Source: Actinomycetota bacterium
GTDB taxonomy: Bacteria > Actinomycetota > Acidimicrobiia > Acidimicrobiales > Ilumatobacteraceae
Length of the DNA: 14,515 bases
Assembly (NCBI GenBank): GCA_009705435.1
Contig: WLTJ01000011.1
Location: forward strand, 1 to 14,515
Direction of reading: 5' to 3'
Shown here: positions 1-6,690 of the stretch, in pieces
Position numbering within the stretch: position 1 is the stretch's first letter
Layout of the letters: each line of letters starts with the position of its first letter
Notes under the pieces: generated by a model
Database searches by the model: none
What the model was told of the DNA's origin: nothing
The model's input: the letters and a program-made list of their open reading frames with translations, nothing else
Translations under genes and position numbers: made by a program

Positions 1-1
1 G

Positions 2-247
2 GAACTCGGTGGCACGGATGATGACATTGAGATCAAAGTAATAAACGACGGTCGTGTCTTGGACCCAGCATTTGATCTCAATGGAGTGACAGGACTCGGT
101 TTATCTATTGTGCGGACCCTGGTGACCACCGAACTGAACGGTTCAATTCTGATTCGTGCAGGCGTAGCGGAAGATTTCATCGCCGCAGGAATTGAGGATC
201 ACCGCAGCGGCGATGGCACGGTTGTGCAATTGTCCTTGCCGCGCTAG
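2..247 (+). CDS. pdtaS: PdtaS-like sensor histidine kinase, C-terminal fragment
   Basis: Only the last 81 codons are present; the gene runs in from the left edge, open from base 2 and ending at TAG 245-247. The fragment is the end of a HATPase_c ATP-binding domain. A G1-like stretch (VINDGRVLDPAF) is followed by the G2 box TGLGLSIVRTLVTTEL and a final strand, GTVVQLSLP. The G2 box followed by a TTEL/NGS stretch resembles actinobacterial PdtaS, the cytosolic kinase that phosphorylates the antiterminator PdtaR. The convergent whiB next door matches the Rv3220c/Rv3219 arrangement in Mycobacterium tuberculosis, as I recall it. The usual D-x-G-x-G of the G1 box reads D-G-R-V here, so its second glycine is missing. 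The His-phosphorylation and sensor domains are outside the window. Kinase identity is firm; the PdtaS assignment rests on motif resemblance and neighbours. Confidence 0.8.
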   Translation, partial: ELGGTDDDIEIKVINDGRVLDPAFDLNGVTGLGLSIVRTLVTTELNGSILIRAGVAEDFIAAGIEDHRSGDGTVVQLSLPR

Positions 248-248
248 A

Positions 249-566
249 TCAAGAAACGAAAGAGCGGGCATTCATGATTGCGATGCGATTGCGCGCTGCA
301 ATTCGGCGGCGGATATCGCGACGCTCTTCTTCAGAGGTGCCACCCCAAATACCGGAGTCCTGATTGGTCTCAAGAGCAAACTCAAGACAACTGACTTGAA
401 CTGTGCATTCGTTACAGACTTGCTTGGCGCGATCAATCTGCAGGAGGGCTTGACCAGTAGTTCCGATGGGGAAAAATAGATCCGGATCGGTTTCTCGACA
501 GACGGCTTCATCGCGCCAGGTGTAGTCGGCGGTTCCGAGGGCAAGGGAAGAGGCAAGGATAGACAC
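249..566 (-). CDS. whiB1: WhiB-family iron-sulfur transcription regulator (WhiB1-like)
   Basis: A 105-residue Wbl protein. The four cluster cysteines are C23, C51, C54 and C60 (C-x27-C-x2-C-x5-C), followed by the GIWGG turn at 72-76 and a basic tail with RRDIRRRIAARNR. Wbl proteins bind a [4Fe-4S] cluster that senses NO or redox state and act with the principal sigma factor. The region DPDLFFPIGTTG and the QDSGIWGG segment are closest to WhiB1 among family members I know. It is about 20 residues longer than M. tuberculosis WhiB1, mostly as an N-terminal extension. The start is GTG, supported by a GGAG at 573-576 with six-base spacing. Its stop is one base from the convergent kinase stop. Family certain, subtype probable. 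Confidence 0.93.
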   Translation of the reverse strand: MSILASSLALGTADYTWRDEAVCRETDPDLFFPIGTTGQALLQIDRAKQVCNECTVQVSCLEFALETNQDSGIWGGTSEEERRDIRRRIAARNRIAIMNARSFVS

Positions 567-572
567 GGTGTG

Positions 573-576
573 CTCC
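573..576 (-). promoter_or_regulatory. Ribosome binding site of whiB
   Basis: On the minus strand GGAG lies six bases before the GTG at 566. This is one of the few clear Shine-Dalgarno sites in the window and it decides the GTG start, which would otherwise be doubtful because family members usually begin closer to the first cysteine. Confidence 0.65.
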
Positions 577-605
577 AGGCATGTTTGGGGGGTGGTGGGC
601 GGGGA

Positions 606-634
606 TTTAAAGTCTTAAATTGCAGACCTTGCAA
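606..634 (-). promoter_or_regulatory. Candidate whiB promoter
   Basis: Read on the minus strand, TTGCAA (629-634) is followed after 17 bases by TTTAAA (606-611), a fair match to a housekeeping -35/-10 pair. It would give a leader of roughly 30 bases before the GTG at 566. The -35 element lies inside a perfect 12-base palindrome (626-637). Sequence match only; A+T-rich intergenic DNA makes such matches fairly easily. Confidence 0.35.
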
Positions 635-637
635 GGT
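626..637. promoter_or_regulatory. Perfect 12-base palindrome, possible operator
   Basis: ACCTTGCAAGGT is a perfect palindrome in the whiB-phosphodiesterase intergenic region (567-760). It covers the -35 hexamer of the candidate whiB promoter, the expected place for a dimeric repressor. A half-site-like copy, GCAAGG followed by TTGG, occurs at 631-640 and again with two extra Gs at 659-670. It does not resemble the CRP site known upstream of mycobacterial whiB1. The regulator is unknown. Confidence 0.35.
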
Positions 638-760
638 TGGCAAACTCTTGGTGAATTCGCAAGGGGTTGGGCATTAATTTTTTGTCACATCGTCGAGTTT
701 TTCTCTATCCATTTTCCGATAAATGTTCGAGTTGTGGAGTAATCAGAGTTAAATGCAGGT

Positions 761-1459
761 ATGGCGACTCAGGTAATAGCTCATCGTGGTGCCTCAAAAG
801 CCGAGAAAGAAAATACGGCGTTGGCCTTCAAAAGGGCCGTTTCTATGGGGTCAGATGCGGCCGAACTTGATGTACGCCGCACAGCTGATGGGATTTTGGT
901 TGTACATCACAACGCCACGCTGGAGGATGATCGGGTTATTTCCCACATGCAGTTCGCCGATCTGCCTCAAGACATTTGCACCTTGGATGCCGCCCTTGAT
1001 GCTTGCCAACCCATGTGGGTGAATGTGGAGATTAAGAACGACCCGCTGGAGCCAGACTTTGACGAGAGCGAATCAATCGCTGACCGCACCATTGAATGCC
1101 TGAGCATGCGAACCGAGGGTGATAGTCGCTGGCTGATTTCTTCATTTCGCCGTGAGACCATTGATCGTTGTCGGCAGTTGCGACCAACCATTGCCACCGC
1201 TTGGCTGACCGTCGGGGTGCTGCCGCAAGACGCTTTGGGCATTGTCGTGGGATTGGCCAATGACGGACACAGAGCGCTACATCCGTGGGTCAATTTACTG
1301 TCGCGTGAGCTGATTGATCTCTGTCACCAACACGGGTTGGAGGTCAACACTTGGACCTGTGATGATCCTGTGCGAATGGCTGAACTTCTTGAGTGGGGAA
1401 TCGATGGTTTGTGCACCAATCAACCAGACATCGCCCTCAAGGTCATTGATCAAAGATAA
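761..1459 (+). CDS. Glycerophosphodiester phosphodiesterase (GDPD family)
   Basis: A 232-residue TIM-barrel phosphodiesterase that hydrolyses glycerophosphodiesters to glycerol-3-phosphate and an alcohol. The family marks are all present: the HRG motif at 8-10, ENT at 17-19, the metal-binding pair E35-x-D37, a second catalytic histidine at H50, and the metal ligand E90 in VEIK. The C-terminal barrel end (NTWTCDDPVRMAELLEWGIDGLCTNQPD) is typical. There is no signal peptide, so it should act in the cytoplasm on lipid-turnover products. At the second histidine the usual His-Asp reads His-Asn (H50-N51). The ATG at 761 has no strong Shine-Dalgarno; a TTAAAT lies 6 bases upstream, so a leaderless transcript is possible. 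Substrate range cannot be told. The convergent lipid kinase ends 4 bases away. Confidence 0.92.
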   Translation: MATQVIAHRGASKAEKENTALAFKRAVSMGSDAAELDVRRTADGILVVHHNATLEDDRVISHMQFADLPQDICTLDAALDACQPMWVNVEIKNDPLEPDFDESESIADRTIECLSMRTEGDSRWLISSFRRETIDRCRQLRPTIATAWLTVGVLPQDALGIVVGLANDGHRALHPWVNLLSRELIDLCHQHGLEVNTWTCDDPVRMAELLEWGIDGLCTNQPDIALKVIDQR

Positions 1460-1465
1460 ATCTTT
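1452..1465. repeat. Short inverted repeat over two convergent stop codons
   Basis: AAAGAT, two bases, then ATCTTT. The repeat covers the stop codons of both the phosphodiesterase (+) and the lipid kinase (-). The 2-base loop and A/T-rich stem make it a weak hairpin. It could be a remnant of a bidirectional transcription end, but without a GC stem I do not call it a terminator. Confidence 0.3.
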
Positions 1466-2438
1466 AGGCAGGGAAAAGTAGGCCTACGGCCTCGGGCACA
1501 TGTCTGAAATGTAAGCGTGTTGATTCACCCAAGTAATCACCATCAACCTGATAGGGAAATGGCGTGGCATTCTCAATGATCAGTTCGTGGACATCATTAA
1601 AACAAGCCACGTGCTCACTTGGTGTGACTCCGCCACCTTTGAGAGCCCCAGCCAATGTGCGAATAATGGCGATCGCCGACATAGTTCGAAATGTCACTGC
1701 CACAAGTGGTTTATCGAGACCAGCAGCGGGTGACAGATCAAGAGCTCGGTTACCGAGAAATGAATATGGATTTGTGTTGAGGACAACCGTGAAATAGCCA
1801 TCATCAACGAATCGCTGTGGGTCGTAGGTATTGACATCGGATCCAGAGATACTTCCCGGTCCACCGATAGCTGCATCGGCCGCAACTGTGAAATGGGGGT
1901 GATGACGATCGTATTTATTCAGCCAAGTTTGAAGAGCAGCGTAGATAAATAACGGATGGCCTGCCCAGCGCTTTAACGAAGCCCGAGTCTCAACGTTGCG
2001 AACGACAGCGGCGTCGTAGCCAACACCGGTATGAAAGCAGAAGAAGCGTCCGTTGACTCGACCAAGGCCAATGGGTCGGATATTTGCTTGAGGATCTTCC
2101 AAGCCGCTGACCAACATGTTGACTGCGGCGATTGGGTCATTTGGTAAACCGATAGTGCGGGCGAAAACATTGGTACTTCCGCCAGGCAAGACCCCGAGGG
2201 ATGTTTGCGATCCAGCAACGCCGGAGGCAACTTCGTTGAGGGTGCCATCGCCGCCGAAGGAAATGACTAAATCAACCTCACGATGAGCGGCATCCTGGGC
2301 GAACCTAGTGGCGTGCCCGCGGCGGTTGGTCTCCACAATCTGCACATCGTGGTGTCTGGATAACGCTCTGTGCACAATGACTGTGTTGCGAGCGGTAACA
2401 GATGAAGCAAAGGAGTTAACGACAAGGAGAATTCGCAC
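1464..2438 (-). CDS. Diacylglycerol kinase / lipid kinase catalytic domain protein
   Basis: A 324-residue soluble lipid kinase of the DAGK_cat (DgkB/YegS) family. Its nucleotide-binding motif GGDGTLNEV spans 62-70 and the PGGSTNVFAR loop spans 85-94. The C-terminal half is the beta-sandwich with the expected INxxPFPYQVDGD-like element (ENATPFPYQVDGDYLGE), which closes the lipid-binding lobe. The likely reaction is ATP-dependent phosphorylation of diacylglycerol or a related lipid at the membrane face; the true lipid is not visible. The start is GTG at 2438. An in-frame stop lies shortly upstream with no ATG between, so this start is forced, although the nearest AGG is only 2-3 bases away. A DAGK-like gene also lies near whiB1 in mycobacteria (Rv3218, from memory). 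Confidence 0.92.
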   Translation of the reverse strand: MRILLVVNSFASSVTARNTVIVHRALSRHHDVQIVETNRRGHATRFAQDAAHREVDLVISFGGDGTLNEVASGVAGSQTSLGVLPGGSTNVFARTIGLPNDPIAAVNMLVSGLEDPQANIRPIGLGRVNGRFFCFHTGVGYDAAVVRNVETRASLKRWAGHPLFIYAALQTWLNKYDRHHPHFTVAADAAIGGPGSISGSDVNTYDPQRFVDDGYFTVVLNTNPYSFLGNRALDLSPAAGLDKPLVAVTFRTMSAIAIIRTLAGALKGGGVTPSEHVACFNDVHELIIENATPFPYQVDGDYLGESTRLHFRHVPEAVGLLFPA

Positions 2439-2575
2439 TACCTCAAACGGTATCAGCCCAATCTCGAGCTACTTCAGGCGATCTTTAGGGGCGGGAGGCC
2501 CGATGGGGCGAGCGTCACGCAAAGAGATGGGGTGTGGGTTGTGCGAAATGGGTGCTAGCCCGTAAGAATAGGACT

Positions 2576-3352
2576 ATGAACGTCATTGTCTGCGTAAAAC
2601 AGATCCCCGATCCTGCCAACCCTGGAGCCCTAGATGCCTCGTCCAATACGCTGAAGCGTGAAGGCAAGTTGATCTTGGATGAGTCCGATAGTTACGGGGT
2701 CGAAATGGCCCTGCAGTTGGTTGCTGCTGCTGGTGGTGGAGAAGTCAATTTGGTTTCCATGGCGCCGAATAATGAAACCTCAGGTTTGCGAACTGCTCTA
2801 GCAATGGGAGCGGCAAAAGCAGTATTGGTTTCTGATCCAGCATTGTTGGGTTCGGATGCTTTGACAACAGCAAAGATTTTGGCTGCTGCTGTGACACGAC
2901 TTGGGGGAGCCGATTTAATTATCGCGGCGACCGAATCCAGCGATGGTTACACCGGAACTGTTCCTGAGCAAATGGCTGAAGTTCTTGGTCTGCCTTCGGT
3001 GACATTCGCGAAAAAAGTTTCTGTCGAAGGTGGCGTGCTCAAAGTGGATCGTCAGACCGAAGATGGTTATGACGAAGTGACTTGTCCTCTCCCTGCATTA
3101 ATTTCTGTGACTGCCGGTGTTGTTGAGCCGCGTTACCCAAGCTTCAAAGGCATCATGGCTGCTAAGGCAAAGCCAGTTGACGAAGTCACCGCTGCCGACC
3201 TTGGTGTCACGCTCGTTGGCTGGGCCGGCGCTGGTCAAAAAGTGAGCAGTGTCACACAAGCCGAAGCCCGAGCTGCTGGCGAAGTGATCGAAGATGATGG
3301 CGAAGCATTCGCCAAGATTGTGACCTTCCTTGAAGGTCTCAAGGTCATCTAG
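2576..3352 (+). CDS. etfB: Electron transfer flavoprotein, beta subunit
   Basis: A 258-residue EtfB/FixA protein, the subunit that binds AMP and helps hold the FAD of EtfA. It starts with the typical MNVIVCVKQIPDP strand. The ETF-beta signature region begins at E120 (ESSDGYTGTVPEQMAEVLGLP), and the conserved RYPSFKGIM segment follows near 195. ETF takes electrons from acyl-CoA and other dehydrogenases and passes them to the quinone pool through ETF:quinone oxidoreductase. The ATG at 2576 is preferred over an in-frame ATG at 2534 because family members begin at this strand. AGGA is very close (2 bases), and TTGTGC (2539) with TAAGAA (2563) could make the transcript leaderless. It is followed 72 bases later by etfA. 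Confidence 0.95.
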   Translation: MNVIVCVKQIPDPANPGALDASSNTLKREGKLILDESDSYGVEMALQLVAAAGGGEVNLVSMAPNNETSGLRTALAMGAAKAVLVSDPALLGSDALTTAKILAAAVTRLGGADLIIAATESSDGYTGTVPEQMAEVLGLPSVTFAKKVSVEGGVLKVDRQTEDGYDEVTCPLPALISVTAGVVEPRYPSFKGIMAAKAKPVDEVTAADLGVTLVGWAGAGQKVSSVTQAEARAAGEVIEDDGEAFAKIVTFLEGLKVI

Positions 3353-3424
3353 TCAGTCCAATCACACTGTAAAAGACATATCAGTCAGACCTCAACCGAA
3401 AAAAGAACGAGAACGGATAGATCA

Positions 3425-4387
3425 ATGGGAATTAATAACATTTGGGTTTTTGCTCAGGTCGCAAATGGTGCGCCGACATCAGGTTCGCTAGAACTGTTGA
3501 CCAAGGCGCGCTCCATGGGAGCAACCGTCAGCGTGTGGGTGGCTGGCGATGGCGCTGCTGCCGCTGGTGTTTTAGGTGAATTCGGAGCGAGCAAAGTTTT
3601 CGCTGTGAGTTACGGATCCAACTTGGCTGGTGTAGCGGTTGCTTCGGCAATGAAGGCCAGCATTGATGGTGGGCAAGCCCCAGATCTCGTGATGTTTCCG
3701 CAGTCATATGAAGGACGCGATGTCATGGCCCGTTTGTCGGTCAAGGTCGGGCGCACAGTTTTAACAAACAACATAGAGATTGTTGCCGATGGTGAGTCGG
3801 TCACTGTGACGACACCGATTTTCGGCGGCAATACTTTGGTTGCTACTACGTTCACTGGTGGTACTCCATACCTCGCAGCATTTCGTCCAAAATCATTCGC
3901 CCCTGAATCAGCGGGTGGAGCAGCGGCAGAAGTCGTTGTGGTGAATGTGCCCGACCTCGGAACAACAGGTGGGGCACAAGTGACGGCCGTGCATATTGAA
4001 GAGACAACTGGTCCGAAACTTGATGAGGCCAATATTGTCGTTTCTGGCGGACGTGGTTTGGGTGAAAGTGCCAATTACGGGATGATCGAATCGTTGGCCA
4101 AGTTGCTTCAGGGTGCACCTGGCGCATCGCGTGCCATCGTGGATGCCGGTTGGGTTCCTTATAGCTATCAAGTTGGTCAGACTGGCAAGGTCGTTAAGCC
4201 CAGCGTGTATATCGCCTGTGGTATCTCGGGTGCTACTCAACACATGGTTGGCATGAAGGGCTCGAAGAACATCATCGCCATCAACAAGGATAAGGAAGCA
4301 CCGATCTTTGGGATTGCAGACTTGGGAATTGTTGGCGACTTGCACAAAGTGCTGCCGAAGCTGATCGAAGCACTTCAGGGTCGCTGA
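3425..4387 (+). CDS. etfA: Electron transfer flavoprotein, alpha subunit
   Basis: A 320-residue EtfA/FixB protein, the usual length. The N-terminal domain (1 to about 190) is followed by the FAD domain. There the sequence shows VSGGRGLG at 206-213, R236 in SRAIVDAGW, QVGQTGKVVKP around 249-259, GISGATQH at 266-273 and NKD at 287-289. These form the signature for FAD binding. With EtfB it forms the heterodimer that feeds electrons from fatty-acid and amino-acid oxidation to the respiratory chain. The QVGQTGK form belongs to ordinary, non-bifurcating-looking ETFs as far as I can judge. The 72-base gap from etfB holds no convincing promoter, so the pair is probably co-transcribed. The ATG has only a weak upstream purine stretch. 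Confidence 0.96.
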   Translation: MGINNIWVFAQVANGAPTSGSLELLTKARSMGATVSVWVAGDGAAAAGVLGEFGASKVFAVSYGSNLAGVAVASAMKASIDGGQAPDLVMFPQSYEGRDVMARLSVKVGRTVLTNNIEIVADGESVTVTTPIFGGNTLVATTFTGGTPYLAAFRPKSFAPESAGGAAAEVVVVNVPDLGTTGGAQVTAVHIEETTGPKLDEANIVVSGGRGLGESANYGMIESLAKLLQGAPGASRAIVDAGWVPYSYQVGQTGKVVKPSVYIACGISGATQHMVGMKGSKNIIAINKDKEAPIFGIADLGIVGDLHKVLPKLIEALQGR

Positions 4388-4399
4388 GTCAATGCCGGC

Positions 4400-5419
4400 T
4401 CAGGCCGGAGCATCACGGGCAAACAGCGCAATAGAGATGTCGTTATCGGGGTCTTGGGCGATCAGGCTCAACTCGTACGGGCTGCGACTTCCATCGTCAC
4501 ATCGAAACCAGTGCATCGCTCGCGCAGTGTCGCCGATTTCTTGATTCAGAACACCGGCTTGACGCATCTCGTCCCATTCCTCGGTGAATCCACCGATGGC
4601 AGCCAACAACCACCACACCCCAAATCGCCCTAATGCAGCGCCTCGTCTTCGTCCGTGGGCACCACCCGATGAACCACACCATCCGAGCCAAGTAAGCGCC
4701 TCCTGCGTTGTCAGCGGTGTGAGTCGACATGTACGGATACCTAATGCACCGAGAGCATCAATGACTGTGCCATCAACGACGATGGACTCAGCTCGTCCCT
4801 GAGAGGAGGATGTCCATGGTTCAACGAGTGAACGTAGTGCATCGTGGACAAAGGGATCGTCAACAATCATTTCTTCATAGACTTCTTCGGCTTCAATGTC
4901 AGTCCAAACGTGCTGCCAGTTGTCACTCGGAGATGGAGCATCAATACCTTCATCAGAATATGTCGCGATCGGGTACGCGGGTTCCCATGGTTGAAGCGTT
5001 AAAGGTATGTCGAGGACATTCAGAACCTCACCGACGCTCTTCGCGTCAATGATTTCGCCGCGCAAAACTCGCTCATGCGCCACGAATGCTCGGCGTGGTC
5101 CATCAGTGAGCAAATCTGAAAGTTCAGTCCAGGAATGATTTTGAGCAATAACTTCGGTGAGCGGTCCAATAGTGAAGCGACCACTATCTTCGGCCAAAAC
5201 TTGAGCGGCCCAATCGGTCGTTGCATGAAGAGCCAATCGATATTCGGCCAATGTGGCTGCTGGCCAAACCTGGCGACCCGATTGAGTCGCAAGTCGTGAG
5301 CGTTGGCGAATGCGAAAAAGACCTTCCCAGTCACGGTTGGCGCAACGTGCATCAATCAGTCGCACAAGTCCGTCGAGATCGGCGCGATCAATCAATGGGT
5401 CTAAGTCATTGTCATCCAT
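4400..5419 (-). CDS. Conserved-looking hypothetical protein, last gene of the DUF3090 operon
   Basis: A 339-residue protein that I do not recognise. It is soluble and acidic, with no signal peptide and no clear membrane span. The N-terminal part (1 to about 65) is rich in short helices with repeated Asp-Leu-Arg/Ala patterns. The middle part (about 145-215) carries many Trp, Asp and Glu residues (WQHVWTDIEAEEVYEEM). The C-terminal part has a Gly/Arg loop, GAHGRRRGAALGRFG, and then WWLLAAIGG, a pattern that could be a nucleotide- or phosphate-contacting turn before a helix. It starts with ATG 17 bases after the SCO1664-type gene, with a weak GAG five bases upstream, so it belongs to that operon. 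Its end lies 12 bases from the convergent etfA stop. Function is unknown. Confidence 0.8.
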   Translation of the reverse strand: MDDNDLDPLIDRADLDGLVRLIDARCANRDWEGLFRIRQRSRLATQSGRQVWPAATLAEYRLALHATTDWAAQVLAEDSGRFTIGPLTEVIAQNHSWTELSDLLTDGPRRAFVAHERVLRGEIIDAKSVGEVLNVLDIPLTLQPWEPAYPIATYSDEGIDAPSPSDNWQHVWTDIEAEEVYEEMIVDDPFVHDALRSLVEPWTSSSQGRAESIVVDGTVIDALGALGIRTCRLTPLTTQEALTWLGWCGSSGGAHGRRRGAALGRFGVWWLLAAIGGFTEEWDEMRQAGVLNQEIGDTARAMHWFRCDDGSRSPYELSLIAQDPDNDISIALFARDAPA

Positions 5420-5436
5420 TGTTTCTCGACTTCGCC

Positions 5437-6129
5437 TTAGACCATTGGCCAGGGGTAACGCTGACCGCTTGCATCAATAGGGAACATAGCACCCGCAGCA
5501 AGCATTTTTGCCCGTTCAATCATCGCCTCAACTTCTTCATCGTTCAAGAGTGCTGCCACATCAAGTGGGGGGCGATCAACAATCCGTTGCACCTTGCTGA
5601 CAAGATCAGGGGACAACGTTTCACCACCGAACTCCCAAATGACGGTCCGTAATTTGAAATCAGCAGAGAAACATAGTCCTTGATCAATGCCCCAAATGCG
5701 ATCGTTGCTATCAATCAAGCAATGCCCACTTTTTCGATCGGTGTTATTTGCCACAATGTCAAAAGCCGCCATATTTCGGAACTGATCGTGAAGTTCGGGA
5801 CGATTCTCGTACAACGTAAAATAGTGCTCTTCAAAACGAGCCTCAATGAACCATTGCAATGAACCTGGCCCGAAGGGACCATCGCGTTCAATTGTCGGAG
5901 GTATGACATGGAGTTCCATGGCCTCTGAAAGGAGGTAGGCGGCGATTTCCCGATGGAATAATCCCGAGGGGAAATCCCACAGAGGACGCTCGCCGCGTAG
6001 AGGTTTGTAGATCGCTTGGCCGCGCTGCTCGCCAAGTGTGAGATTGACAAGAAAAGTGGCGTTACTGCTGTAAGGCATGCGACCTTCAATGTCAATGTCG
6101 CCGTTTTTCAGAAGATGCAAGATATCCAT
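5437..6129 (-). CDS. SCO1664-family protein (PI3/PI4-kinase-like fold)
   Basis: A 230-residue member of the SCO1664 family, which is related to phosphatidylinositol 3/4-kinase-like catalytic domains. The kinase-like landmarks are in order: a glycine-poor first loop ending NATFLV, the ATP-binding lysine K42 in AIYKP, a REIAAY helix with E61, a catalytic-loop-like NNTDRKSGH at 128-136, and a metal-site-like GIDQG with D149. The closing sequence RYPWPMV matches the typical family C terminus. The acceptor, whether lipid, protein or small molecule, is not known. It follows DUF3090 by 18 bases and precedes the 339-residue unknown by 17 bases. Family call is firm; kinase activity is inferred from the retained residues. 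Confidence 0.9.
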   Translation of the reverse strand: MDILHLLKNGDIDIEGRMPYSSNATFLVNLTLGEQRGQAIYKPLRGERPLWDFPSGLFHREIAAYLLSEAMELHVIPPTIERDGPFGPGSLQWFIEARFEEHYFTLYENRPELHDQFRNMAAFDIVANNTDRKSGHCLIDSNDRIWGIDQGLCFSADFKLRTVIWEFGGETLSPDLVSKVQRIVDRPPLDVAALLNDEEVEAMIERAKMLAAGAMFPIDASGQRYPWPMV

Positions 6130-6147
6130 AATGATGAAGCCGTCGGA

Positions 6148-6681
6148 TTAATTCATGCGCGGGCAGAAGTGACCATCGGGATTAATTGGCAGGTCACAGT
6201 AAACACAGTCGGGGCGACCTGCCGAAACTGTGCGGTCAGCGTGATCACAAAAAGCCATAGCCTGAGCGCGGGTCAGACTGACTCGTGCATGAGCACCAGG
6301 TATGTCGTCTTCATCCTCATCGTCGTCGTCTGCGAAATCGCTGTCATCTTCATCGACGAGTGGGGCAAATTCTTTGAGGTGCAAAATGAAATGGTCGGCT
6401 GAGTTATTGAACTCAAGTGCAGTTGCCCCGAGGATGAAGGCTTGGGTGATCGGCTCGGCAAGTTGCATCACAGAGCGTGGTGGCTGACCCTCTGGCACGG
6501 GCAAATGAGCCAAGGCTCGACGAATGTATTGAGCAATGGTGGCAACTTGTTGCTTTTCACAGCGCACCGTCACCGAGCGGACACCGGCACGGGCTTGAAT
6601 ATAAAAAGTACGAGATCCCGGTTCTCCTAAAGCACCAGTCGTGAGAACATCGACAAAATCGAAATCAGCAAAAAAATCCAT
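6148..6681 (-). CDS. DUF3090 family protein with C-terminal zinc-knuckle
   Basis: A 177-residue DUF3090 protein. The N-terminal domain opens FDFVDVLTTGALGEPGSRTFYIQAR, the usual family start. The C terminus ends in a small metal-binding motif with C159, C162, H171 and C173 (CVYCDLPINPDGHFCPR). Between them, residues 110-126 are almost entirely Asp and Glu, a low-complexity acidic linker. The domain has no known activity. The gene lies nine bases after the phosphatase and 18 before the SCO1664-type gene, the same order as Rv2135c-Rv2134c-Rv2133c in M. tuberculosis (from memory). No clear Shine-Dalgarno precedes the ATG, so translation may be coupled to the upstream gene. Confidence 0.92.
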   Translation of the reverse strand: MDFFADFDFVDVLTTGALGEPGSRTFYIQARAGVRSVTVRCEKQQVATIAQYIRRALAHLPVPEGQPPRSVMQLAEPITQAFILGATALEFNNSADHFILHLKEFAPLVDEDDSDFADDDDEDEDDIPGAHARVSLTRAQAMAFCDHADRTVSAGRPDCVYCDLPINPDGHFCPRMN

Positions 6682-6690
6682 GATCGTTTT

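Noticed and set aside
272..643. 123-codon minus-strand frame overlapping whiB
   Set aside because: It shares the strand with whiB in another frame; whiB carries all four cysteines and a ribosome site, whereas this frame is Pro/Leu-rich with no domain.
2534..2575. Upstream in-frame ATG as the start of etfB
   Set aside because: It adds 14 residues before the conserved MNVIVCVKQIPDP start and would remove most of the promoter region shared with the divergent lipid kinase.
2439..2575. Riboswitch or small RNA in the lipid kinase-etfB divergent gap
   Set aside because: I looked for long stems or known aptamer cores and saw only short GC-rich runs and a GCTAGC palindrome; nothing supports an RNA element.
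3610..4074. 154-codon minus-strand frame inside etfA
   Set aside because: Antisense to a complete, strongly conserved EtfA; low-information Pro/Ser/Thr composition.
4395..4408. Five-base GC stem (CCGGC / GCCGG) at the etfA-hypothetical convergent junction as a terminator
   Set aside because: The stem is short, overlaps the stop codon of the minus-strand gene and has no T-run on either side.
6302..6487. Plus-strand frame encoding a run of nine serines
   Set aside because: It is the antisense reading of the Asp/Glu codon repeats of DUF3090, with no ribosome site and no recognisable domain.
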